Shown here in pieces: positions 8,013 to 15,940 of a stretch of DNA of 64,000 nucleotides. The notes below the pieces were generated by a model. The model was not told the DNA's origin and did not search any database. It saw nothing but the letters and a program-made list of their open reading frames with translations. The translations under genes and the position numbers were made by a program. How positions within the stretch are numbered: position 1 is the first letter of the stretch; each line of letters starts with the position of its first letter. Source of the stretch: CAVQBP01 sp963740945 (GTDB taxonomy: Bacteria; Bacteroidota; Ignavibacteria; Ignavibacteriales; Ignavibacteriaceae); contig CAVUGE010000036.1 of the NCBI GenBank assembly GCA_963740945.1, positions 1-64,000 of the forward strand, given 5' to 3'.

Positions 8013-9710
8013 ATGAAACCATTCTTATTACTTTTTATTTTCTTTATATCAATTTCAGTATTAGCGCAAGTACCCGGACAGGAAACATTAAATTATATCG
8101 ACAGCTTAATGAGTAACAGCTATAAGCCTGAAGCTCCCGGTGCTGTTGTATTAGCCGCTGTAGATGGTAAGCCTGTATTTGAAAAAGCATATGGACTTGC
8201 AAATGTTGAGTTAAATGTCCCTAACAAGCCGGAATTTCTTTTTGCAATCGGGTCAATGTCCAAACAGTTTACAGCAGTGTCAATCTTGAAGCTTGCACAG
8301 GAAGGCAAGCTGTCTCTTAATGATGATATAACAAAATATCTAACTGGATATAACACACACGGAAGAAAAATAACTATTGAAAATCTTTTAACACACACAA
8401 GCGGTATTACAAGCTACACTGAAAAAGCCGACTTTATGAAAGAATTTATTCTGGATAAAACTAAAGAAGAGATGAGAGATTACTTTATGAACGACTCACT
8501 TTTATTTGAACCGGGAACAGATTGGAGCTACAGTAACTCCGGATTTTTGCTTGCAGGAATGATAGTGGAAAAAGTCAGTGGAGAATCGCTATATGAGTTT
8601 GAGGAGGAGAACATATTTAAACCCGCAGGAATGGAACATACATATTTCGGCATGCGTGATTCGGTAATCCCGGGATTTGTAAACGGATATGATAAAATAG
8701 GAAATAATAAATATAAAGAATCATCATATTTCAGCTGGAGCTGGCCTTTTGGAGCCGGTCAGATAATTTCTTCGGCAGAGGATTTACTGAAATGGGATGA
8801 AGCTTTGTATACTAATAAAATTGTTGATCAAAAGCTGCTGGAAAAAGGATGGAATTCATATAAATTATTTGACGGTGAAAAGACAAACTATGGTTACGGC
8901 TGGGGGGTCGGAGAATATAAAGGCACTAAAATTATCCGGCACGGAGGTGCAATTAATGGTTACTTATCCGACGGCATCAGAATCCCATCCAAACATATTT
9001 ATACCGTCATTCTATCCAATTTTACCGGATTCGGTCCGGCAGAAATAAATCAAAAAATTGCATTTAAGCTTGCAGGTATTCAAATAGATATACCTAAAAT
9101 AATCTCCTTGGCTCCCGGTGAGTTGAACGAGTATACAGGGGTTTATGAAGTACACAGGAGCGGCAGCAGAATAACTACCAACAGCAGCAAAGAAAAAGTA
9201 TACAGATATTTGACCGTTAAGGATGATACATTATACTCACAAAATACAGGCTCAGGTAAAGCAGCTGTATTTCCAACTGAAAAAGATTTGTTTGTATTTG
9301 ATAAATCTACCACGTTTTTGAAATTCAATAGGGATGACAGCGGGAAAATTGCATCTTTAACAATTTATTCGGAACCATTAGGTTACGGCCCGAATGAAAA
9401 TGAACCTAAAACTTCTCTGCCTATACCTTCGGAAAGGAAAGAAATCAATTTAACTGCTGAACAGCTGCAAAGATATAGAGGAGCATATGATTTCGGAAGT
9501 AATTTTCAACTTAAAATTTTTATTAAAGAAGATAAAGTCTTCGGACAGGCTACCGGTCAGCCGGCAGTAGAACTTTTTCCTGAAAGTGAAAAAAGATTTT
9601 TCTTAAAAGTAGTCGATGCCTCGATTGATTTTAATTTTAATGATGAAGGAAAAATTACAGGACTTGTTCTGCATCAGGGAGGAGATTACAAAGCCCAAAA
9701 GATTGAGTGA
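8013..9710 (+). CDS. secreted serine hydrolase, class C beta-lactamase fold
   Basis: A 565-residue protein with a cleavable signal peptide (residues 1-18, ending VLAQ) and a beta-lactamase/D-aminopeptidase domain. The catalytic SxxK is SMSKQ at about residue 82, the YxN motif is YSNSG at about 173, and the third motif is HGG (RHGGAINGY, about 313). The last roughly 200 residues form two repeats of the DUF3471-like C-terminal domain common in such Bacteroidota enzymes. The substrate cannot be inferred; it is usually a peptidase or esterase and rarely a true beta-lactamase. It is probably monocistronic, and the LacI operator-like sites lie downstream of it. Confidence 0.88.
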   Translation: MKPFLLLFIFFISISVLAQVPGQETLNYIDSLMSNSYKPEAPGAVVLAAVDGKPVFEKAYGLANVELNVPNKPEFLFAIGSMSKQFTAVSILKLAQEGKLSLNDDITKYLTGYNTHGRKITIENLLTHTSGITSYTEKADFMKEFILDKTKEEMRDYFMNDSLLFEPGTDWSYSNSGFLLAGMIVEKVSGESLYEFEEENIFKPAGMEHTYFGMRDSVIPGFVNGYDKIGNNKYKESSYFSWSWPFGAGQIISSAEDLLKWDEALYTNKIVDQKLLEKGWNSYKLFDGEKTNYGYGWGVGEYKGTKIIRHGGAINGYLSDGIRIPSKHIYTVILSNFTGFGPAEINQKIAFKLAGIQIDIPKIISLAPGELNEYTGVYEVHRSGSRITTNSSKEKVYRYLTVKDDTLYSQNTGSGKAAVFPTEKDLFVFDKSTTFLKFNRDDSGKIASLTIYSEPLGYGPNENEPKTSLPIPSERKEINLTAEQLQRYRGAYDFGSNFQLKIFIKEDKVFGQATGQPAVELFPESEKRFFLKVVDASIDFNFNDEGKITGLVLHQGGDYKAQKIE

Positions 9711-9758
9711 TATTGGTCATATTTACTCTTTAGTTTAGTTAAAATTAGTAAAATTAAA

Positions 9759-9770
9759 TTAAGCGTTTAA
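9759..9770. promoter_or_regulatory. LacI-family operator-like site 1
   Basis: TTAAGCGTTTAA is a near-palindrome with the central CG typical of LacI/PurR-family operators and one mismatched pair. It lies about 90 bases upstream of the LacI gene and 73 bases from the stronger site at 9832. Confidence 0.45.
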
Positions 9771-9831
9771 CTTTTATTATAAAAGATGACAATTATATAT
9801 TGATTATTTAGAAATAAAAGCTTAATTTAGT

Positions 9832-9843
9832 TTAAACGTTTAA
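9832..9843. promoter_or_regulatory. LacI-family operator-like site 2
   Basis: TTAAACGTTTAA is a perfect 12-base palindrome centred on CG, the form expected for LacI-family repressors. It ends 12 bases before the LacI start codon, so bound repressor would block its own transcription or initiation. No second perfect copy was noticed upstream of the glycan genes. Confidence 0.6.
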
Positions 9844-9855
9844 CTAAAGATAAGA

Positions 9856-10908
9856 GTGAATTTGAGTAAGAGGGCTACTGAAGTATTTGTTCCGACGATT
9901 AAAGATGTTGCAAAATCTGCAAATGTATCTACAGCAACAGTATCTTTAGTAATTAATAACCATGAGAGAATTTCTCCTGAAACCCGTCTTAAAGTTAACA
10001 AAGCAATTGAAGAACTAAACTATCATCCCTTTAGAAGCGCCCGCGGCTTAGTATCGCAAAAAACAGGTAATTTAGGATTTATTTTAACAGAGGATCACTT
10101 TCTCCGTTCCGAGCCTTTTTATACAAGAATATTTTTAGGGACTGAATTTGCAGCAAGAGAAAACGAATTTTATATATTATTAACAACCGTACCGTCAAAT
10201 TTTAGGACAGGTGATAAACTTCCGCGATTTGTTCTTGAAAGAAATGTAGATGGAATTATTATAGCCGGAAAAGTGCCATGTGATTTAATCGGCGGTTTAG
10301 AAAGATATAACCTCCCTTTAGTTTTTGTCGATTACTATCCAGAAAATAATAAATATTCCGAAGTTTTGATTGATAATATTTCGGGGGGCAAGAAAGCTGT
10401 ACAATGCTTAATTAAATTAGGTCATAAAGAGATCGGTTTTGTAGCCGGTGATGTTCAGCATCCAAGTATAAGAGATCGTTTCCAGGGATATAAAATAGCA
10501 CTTGAAGAAGCATGTTTGTATTATGATATTAATTATTACGTAACCGATGAAAATAATCCTGCAAGAGAAAATGGATATAATGCTGCAAAAAAATTATTAG
10601 AGAAGAACGAAAAGATCACTGCAATATTTGCATGCAATGATGCAATGGCAATAGGTGTAATGCAGTATTTAAGAGAAAATAAAATTCTAATACCAGATGA
10701 TATTTCTATAATAGGTTTTGATAACGTTGAGGCGGATTTATCCCTAGACCCTCCATTAAGCACAATAGGTGTTGAAAAAACCGATATGGGTATTGAAGCA
10801 ATACGATTAATGTCAGAGATATTAAAAAATAATGTAAAAACTATTAAGAAAGTTTTAGTACCGGTTGAATTAATCTGCCGAAAATCTACTAAACAACTTA
10901 AAAAATAA
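9856..10908 (+). CDS. LacI-family transcriptional regulator
   Basis: The 350-residue protein has an N-terminal LacI helix-turn-helix and hinge (IKDVAKSANVSTATVSLVIN, about residues 14-33, then TRLKVNKAIEELNYHPF) and a periplasmic-binding-protein-like effector domain with the typical IPDDISIIGFDN near the C-terminus. The start is GTG at 9856; a TTG two codons later is an alternative. It is the first gene of the run leading into the glycan locus and probably senses a sugar from it. Paired operator-like sites just upstream imply autoregulation. The effector is unknown. Confidence 0.9.
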   Translation: MNLSKRATEVFVPTIKDVAKSANVSTATVSLVINNHERISPETRLKVNKAIEELNYHPFRSARGLVSQKTGNLGFILTEDHFLRSEPFYTRIFLGTEFAARENEFYILLTTVPSNFRTGDKLPRFVLERNVDGIIIAGKVPCDLIGGLERYNLPLVFVDYYPENNKYSEVLIDNISGGKKAVQCLIKLGHKEIGFVAGDVQHPSIRDRFQGYKIALEEACLYYDINYYVTDENNPARENGYNAAKKLLEKNEKITAIFACNDAMAIGVMQYLRENKILIPDDISIIGFDNVEADLSLDPPLSTIGVEKTDMGIEAIRLMSEILKNNVKTIKKVLVPVELICRKSTKQLKK

Positions 10909-10924
10909 AATATAGAATTGTAAT

Positions 10925-11947
10925 ATGAAAGCTGCTTTATATGCAGGTATAAAAAATATCAAAGTTGAGGAATTATCCCTTTCCAAAATTGGAGATGATG
11001 ATTTAGTTATTAAGGTTGGCGCCTGCGGAGTTTGCGGAACCGATTTTCATATATATAACGGTGAAGCTCCCGCTAAAGTTCCGGTTGTTATAGGTCATGA
11101 ATATGCAGGCGAGGTTATAGAAACAGGGAAAAATGCGGCTGAGTTCAAAATCGGCAATAAGGTTGTAATCGATCCAAATATATATTGCGGATACTGCAGG
11201 TTCTGCAGGGAAGGTAAGATAAATTTATGCAGGAATCTGAAAGCTTTGGGCGTTACTATTAACGGGGGAATGGCTGAGTATTCAATAGTTCCCAAAAAAC
11301 AGGCCTACATTCTACCCGATAATTTCTCAATTAAGAATGCTGCATTTGCAGAACCTCTATCATGCTGTGTGCATGGAATAAAGCAGGCAAATATAAAAAC
11401 CGGAGATACAGTTGCAGTTTTAGGTATGGGTACAATTGGTTTATTAATGATACAATTAGCAAGATTAAATGGTGCATTAAAGATAATTGCAATCGATCCA
11501 ATAGAAGAGAAAAATAAAACAGCAGAAAATTTAGAAGTAGATTATACTTTTAATCCGTTAGATAAATATTTTTTATCTGATTTTGAAAATATCACTTCCG
11601 GCGGTGCAGATGTGGTTATTGAATGTGTAGGAAATCAATCTGCGACTGAACTTGCCTTTAATTTAGTTAAACCGGGAGGGAGAATAGTTATCTTTGGTCT
11701 TGCAGATCCTAGAGCAGCAATTTCAATTAATCTTCAATCATTTTTTCATAAAGAATTGACAGTTAAAAGCTCTTTGCTTAATCCTTTTTCATTTCAGACT
11801 GCTGTTGATTTATTAGTTTCGAACAAAGTTAACGTAGATGTTCTTAATCCAGTTGAAATTCATTTACAGAGTGAAGCATTGGATTCTTTATTCTCACAAG
11901 AAAGGGATAAGACAGTAATTAAATATATGGTTTTACCCGGAGAATAA
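10925..11947 (+). CDS. zinc-dependent sugar-alcohol/threonine-type dehydrogenase
   Basis: A 340-residue medium-chain dehydrogenase with catalytic zinc ligands (CGVCGTDFH near residue 36 and GHEYAGE near 58), a four-Cys structural zinc loop (CGYCRFCREGKINLC, about 83-97), and a Rossmann NAD(P) site (VLGMGTIGLL, about 166). It most resembles the sorbitol/threonine dehydrogenase branch. It follows the LacI gene by 16 bases, so it probably oxidises a sugar or polyol from the same pathway. The exact substrate is not determinable. Confidence 0.85.
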   Translation: MKAALYAGIKNIKVEELSLSKIGDDDLVIKVGACGVCGTDFHIYNGEAPAKVPVVIGHEYAGEVIETGKNAAEFKIGNKVVIDPNIYCGYCRFCREGKINLCRNLKALGVTINGGMAEYSIVPKKQAYILPDNFSIKNAAFAEPLSCCVHGIKQANIKTGDTVAVLGMGTIGLLMIQLARLNGALKIIAIDPIEEKNKTAENLEVDYTFNPLDKYFLSDFENITSGGADVVIECVGNQSATELAFNLVKPGGRIVIFGLADPRAAISINLQSFFHKELTVKSSLLNPFSFQTAVDLLVSNKVNVDVLNPVEIHLQSEALDSLFSQERDKTVIKYMVLPGE

Positions 11948-11992
11948 AATTTTGTGGATAATATTAAACAAACAAACATTTAGGAGGCTCAT

Positions 11993-14900
11993 ATGAATAA
12001 AAGAAACAACTATTTCTATTGGTGGTTAGTTCCGATTTATTCTTTTTTCTTCTTTTTAACAACTAACGCACAGGGGCTTAATACTATAGGCGGATTTGAA
12101 GGCAATTTGCCGTCTTACTGGACAATGGGGAATAATCCCGGAGAGAACAGTTTAAGCTGGGCAACGGACCAGTTCAGGTCATTTGGTCATTCACTAAAGA
12201 TAGAAAAGACATCTACAGGAGACTCGGCAAGCTGGATATCGGAAAATATGACAGACTTATGGTCACCTCAGAATTATAAAGATGTAGATATAAAGATAGG
12301 TGCATATGTAAAGACAATGAATATAAACACCAACCCGGCAAATGATGATGAGAGATGGTGGATATCCTATAGTTTTTATGATAGTGCCGGAGCGCTGATA
12401 GGGGAGACTAAACTGCCGATAGACCAGGGTAGTGCAAGCAGTACCGGTTGGATTGCAGACACGAATGCAGCAGGCGAGACAATACTGCCGAAGGATTCCT
12501 GGAATACAGTAATCAAGTTTGTAGCTGGTAAGAATGCGACAGGAACAGTATGGGCAGATGATTTTATGCTTATAGGAAGAAACGGTAAGTGGGCAGGTCA
12601 GGATTGGAACACATCGGTAGGAATGCCGACAGGCTGGAATTACTGGCTTCCGCCGAACGGAGGAAATGACGGACAGTTATCGAATGGATTTGAGAACACG
12701 GTTGTAACGACAGAAGCAGCATACACTGGAACCCATTCATTGAAGTTTGTACTGCCCTTTAATAGGGAACCTCATGATGCATGGATAGGAACCAGGAGAG
12801 CCCCTCTAAACAGTATAGATTCAAATATCAAACCGGGAGATGTATTAAGGGTAAGTGTGTGGATAAAAGCAAGCGATCTTGTTCCTGATTCAGCAGCAAA
12901 ATATCCGGGAACATGGTCGGTAGGATTAACCCCAATATTCCACAGCGGATATATGAATAATTCTGCATATGATGAAATAGGAGCACATGACCTGGTATTT
13001 CAATTTCCAAATGTAACATCATTCGGCTGGACGAAGTATTATGCAGATGTAACAGTCCCCGATGACCCGAAGGCAATAGCATTCTCTGCAAGAATCCATG
13101 TATACTCAAGATTTACAGGAACCATATACTTTGACGAACTGAATGTAGAAAAACTTGATATACCCCAGATAAGCGGAGTCGGCAGCTTTGAAGGCAATTT
13201 GCCGTCTTACTGGACAATGGGGAATAATCCCGGAGAGAACAGTTTAAGCTGGGCAACGGACCAGTTCAGGTCATTTGGTCATTCACTAAAGATAGAAAAG
13301 ACATCTACAGGAGACTCGGCAAGCTGGATATCGGAAAATATGACAGACTTATGGTCACCTCAGAATTATAAAGATGTAGATATAAAGATAGGTGCATATG
13401 TAAAGACAATGAATATAAACACCAACCCGGCAAATGATGATGAGAGATGGTGGATATCCTATAGTTTTTATGATAGTGCCGGAGCGCTGATAGGGGAGAC
13501 TAAACTGCCGATAGACCAGGGTAGTGCAAGCAGTACCGGTTGGATTGCAGACACGAATGCAGCAGGCGAGACAATACTGCCGAAGGATTCCTGGAATACA
13601 GTAATCAAGTTTGTAGCTGGTAAGAATGCGACAGGAACAGTATGGGCAGATGATTTTATGCTTATAGGAAGAAACGGTAAGTGGGCAGGTCAGGATTGGA
13701 ACACATCGGTAGGAATGCCGACAGGCTGGAATTACTGGCTTCCGCCGAACGGAGGAAATGACGGACAGTTATCGAATGGATTTGAGAACACGGTTGTAAC
13801 GACAGAAGCAGCATACACTGGAACCCATTCATTGAAGTTTGTACTGCCCTTTAATAGGGAACCTCATGATGCATGGATAGGAACCAGGAGAGCCCCTCTA
13901 AACAGTATAGATTCAAATATCAAACCGGGAGATGTATTAAGGGTAAGTGTGTGGATAAAAGCAAGCGATCTTGTTCCTGATTCAGCAGCAAAATATCCGG
14001 GAACATGGTCGGTAGGATTAACCCCAATATTCCACAGCGGATATATGAATAATTCTGCATATGATGAAATAGGAGCACATGACCTGGTATTTCAATTTCC
14101 AAATGTAACATCATTCGGCTGGACGAAGTATTATGCAGATGTAACAGTCCCCGATGACCCGAAGGCAATAGCATTCTCTGCAAGAATCCATGTATACTCA
14201 AGATTTACAGGAACCATATACTTTGACGAACTGAATGTAGAAAAACTTGATATACCCCAGATAAGCGGAGTCGGCAGCTTTGAAGGCAATTTGCCGTCTT
14301 ACTGGACAATGGGGAATAATCCCGGAGAGAACAGTTTAAGCTGGGCAACGGACCAGTTCAGGTCATTTGGTCATTCACTAAAGATAGAAAAGACATCTAC
14401 AGGAGACTCGGCAAGCTGGATATCGGAAAATATGACAGACTTATGGTCACCTCAGAATTATAAAGATGTAGATATAAAGATAGGTGCATATGTAAAGACA
14501 ATGAATATAAACACCAACCCGGCAAATGATGATGAGAGATGGTGGATATCCTATAGTTTTTATGATAGTGCCGGAGCGCTGATAGGGGAGACTAAACTGC
14601 CGATAGACCAGGGTAGTGCAAGCAGTACCGGTTGGATTGCAGACACGAATGCAGCAGGCGAGACAATACTGCCGAAGGATTCCTGGAATACAGTAATCAA
14701 GTTTGTAGCTGGTAAGAATGCGACAGGAACAGTATGGGCAGATGATTTTATGCTTATAGGAAGAAACGGTAAGTGGGCAGGTCAGGATTGGAACACATCG
14801 GTAGGAATGCCGACAGGCTGGAATTACTGGCTTCCGCCGAACGGAGGAAATGACGGACAGTTATCGAATGGATTTGAGAACACGGTTGTAACGACAGAAG

Positions 14901-15715
14901 CAGCATACACTGGAACCCATTCATTGAAGTTTGTACTGCCCTTTAATAGGGAACCTCATGATGCATGGATAGGAACCAGGCGTTATCCATTGAATAATCA
15001 GGGAATGCTGAAAGTAAATGCAAATAACGATAATATTAATCATGATATTTCCAAATTAACAAATATTGGTGGAGGCGATGTAATTAGAATCAGTGTATGG
15101 GTCAAAGCAAGCGATTTAGTGCCTGATTCTGCAGCAAAATATCCAGGAACATGGTCAGTAGGATTAACCCCAATATTCCACAGCGGCTATATGAATAATT
15201 CTCCATATGATGAAATAGGAGCACATGATCTGGTATTTCAATTTCCAGATGTAACATCATTCGGCTGGACGAAGTATTATGCAGATGTAACAGTCCCCGA
15301 TGACCCGAAGGCAATAGCATTCTCTGCAAGAATCCATGTATATTCGAGGTTTACGGGAACAGTATACTTCGATGACCTGGAAGTTGAAAAAATCGGAAGT
15401 ATAACAACCGACGTTAACAATGATGCAGTTATACCTGCTAAATTCGAGGTATTCCAGAATTATCCGAATCCGTTTAACCCGACTACGACGATAAGTTATT
15501 CAATACCTACAGGTTCATTTGTCTCACTTAAGATATATGATGTTCTCGGAAGAGAGGTGAAGACACTTGTAAATACAGAACAAAGACCGGGTGTTTACAA
15601 TACGGTATGGAACGGAGATAATAATTTCGGAAACAAAGTAGCAAGCGGAATATATATTTATAGAGTTGTTGCAGGAAATAAAATTCAATCTAAGAAGATG
15701 ATCTTAATGAAATAA
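11993..15715 (+). CDS. secreted glycan-binding-like surface protein with three long tandem repeats and a T9SS sorting domain
   Basis: A 1240-residue protein with a signal peptide (residues 1-27, ending TNAQG), then three copies of a 364-residue unit, then a C-terminal type IX secretion sorting domain (NYPNPFNPTTTISYSIP and VASGIYIYRV). Each unit appears to hold two beta-sandwich modules ending in WADDFMLIGR and IYFDELNVEK, typical endings of CBM4/9-like carbohydrate-binding modules. No catalytic domain is visible. Units 1 and 2 and most of unit 3 look identical at DNA level. An AGGAGG ribosome site precedes the ATG. It likely displays glycan-binding modules on the cell surface for the locus. 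Binding to sugar is inferred from fold resemblance only. Confidence 0.8.
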   Translation: MNKRNNYFYWWLVPIYSFFFFLTTNAQGLNTIGGFEGNLPSYWTMGNNPGENSLSWATDQFRSFGHSLKIEKTSTGDSASWISENMTDLWSPQNYKDVDIKIGAYVKTMNINTNPANDDERWWISYSFYDSAGALIGETKLPIDQGSASSTGWIADTNAAGETILPKDSWNTVIKFVAGKNATGTVWADDFMLIGRNGKWAGQDWNTSVGMPTGWNYWLPPNGGNDGQLSNGFENTVVTTEAAYTGTHSLKFVLPFNREPHDAWIGTRRAPLNSIDSNIKPGDVLRVSVWIKASDLVPDSAAKYPGTWSVGLTPIFHSGYMNNSAYDEIGAHDLVFQFPNVTSFGWTKYYADVTVPDDPKAIAFSARIHVYSRFTGTIYFDELNVEKLDIPQISGVGSFEGNLPSYWTMGNNPGENSLSWATDQFRSFGHSLKIEKTSTGDSASWISENMTDLWSPQNYKDVDIKIGAYVKTMNINTNPANDDERWWISYSFYDSAGALIGETKLPIDQGSASSTGWIADTNAAGETILPKDSWNTVIKFVAGKNATGTVWADDFMLIGRNGKWAGQDWNTSVGMPTGWNYWLPPNGGNDGQLSNGFENTVVTTEAAYTGTHSLKFVLPFNREPHDAWIGTRRAPLNSIDSNIKPGDVLRVSVWIKASDLVPDSAAKYPGTWSVGLTPIFHSGYMNNSAYDEIGAHDLVFQFPNVTSFGWTKYYADVTVPDDPKAIAFSARIHVYSRFTGTIYFDELNVEKLDIPQISGVGSFEGNLPSYWTMGNNPGENSLSWATDQFRSFGHSLKIEKTSTGDSASWISENMTDLWSPQNYKDVDIKIGAYVKTMNINTNPANDDERWWISYSFYDSAGALIGETKLPIDQGSASSTGWIADTNAAGETILPKDSWNTVIKFVAGKNATGTVWADDFMLIGRNGKWAGQDWNTSVGMPTGWNYWLPPNGGNDGQLSNGFENTVVTTEAAYTGTHSLKFVLPFNREPHDAWIGTRRYPLNNQGMLKVNANNDNINHDISKLTNIGGGDVIRISVWVKASDLVPDSAAKYPGTWSVGLTPIFHSGYMNNSPYDEIGAHDLVFQFPDVTSFGWTKYYADVTVPDDPKAIAFSARIHVYSRFTGTVYFDDLEVEKIGSITTDVNNDAVIPAKFEVFQNYPNPFNPTTTISYSIPTGSFVSLKIYDVLGREVKTLVNTEQRPGVYNTVWNGDNNFGNKVASGIYIYRVVAGNKIQSKKMILMK
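12095..13186 (+). repeat. 1092-base tandem repeat, unit 1
   Basis: The unit begins TTTGAAGGCAATTTGCCG. The next unit begins exactly 1092 bases (364 codons) later, and the two appear identical throughout when read side by side. Confidence 0.9.
13187..14278 (+). repeat. 1092-base tandem repeat, unit 2
   Basis: Second copy, identical by eye to unit 1 including silent positions. Confidence 0.9.
14279..15395 (+). repeat. 1092-base tandem repeat, unit 3 (diverged 3' third)
   Basis: Identical to units 1 and 2 up to about 14980 (end of the GTR codons), then a different insert of about 30 codons and a homologous but silently diverged tail. The clean boundary suggests a recent duplication of units 1 and 2 or gene conversion that stopped at 14980. 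Confidence 0.85.
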
Positions 15716-15745
15716 AGACGCAGATTTCGCAGATTTTCGCTGATT
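15716..15745. repeat. ACGCAGATTTCGCAGATTTTCGCTGATT dispersed repeat
   Basis: A short direct-repeat cluster of GCAGATTT/GCTGATT words directly after a stop codon. A similar cluster lies at 30001-30042, also directly after a stop codon. Confidence 0.5.
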
Positions 15746-15829
15746 ATGAATTTAGGATTATATGAAAATGTGAGGTTCTAATTGCACTAAAGTAAATAAG
15801 ATACTAACTCATCTATCTCTTCTCAAATA

Positions 15830-15854
15830 GGGGCGGCAATCAGCCGCTCCTTTT
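15830..15854 (+). terminator. Rho-independent-like hairpin
   Basis: GGGGCGGC pairs with GCCGCTCC (one G-U pair) around an AATCA loop and is followed by TTTT. It lies between the repeat-protein gene and the TonB receptor gene. Confidence 0.5.
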
Positions 15855-15940
15855 GGGATGAACGAAATGGAATTTCGGATTTAATAAAAGTATTAGATGA
15901 AGGATTCAATTTTTTTATTAAATGAGAGGAAGAAATAAGT

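Noticed and set aside
12828..14201. Minus-strand open frames recurring in each repeat of the surface protein gene
   Set aside because: They are antisense shadows, repeated only because the 1092-base unit is repeated.
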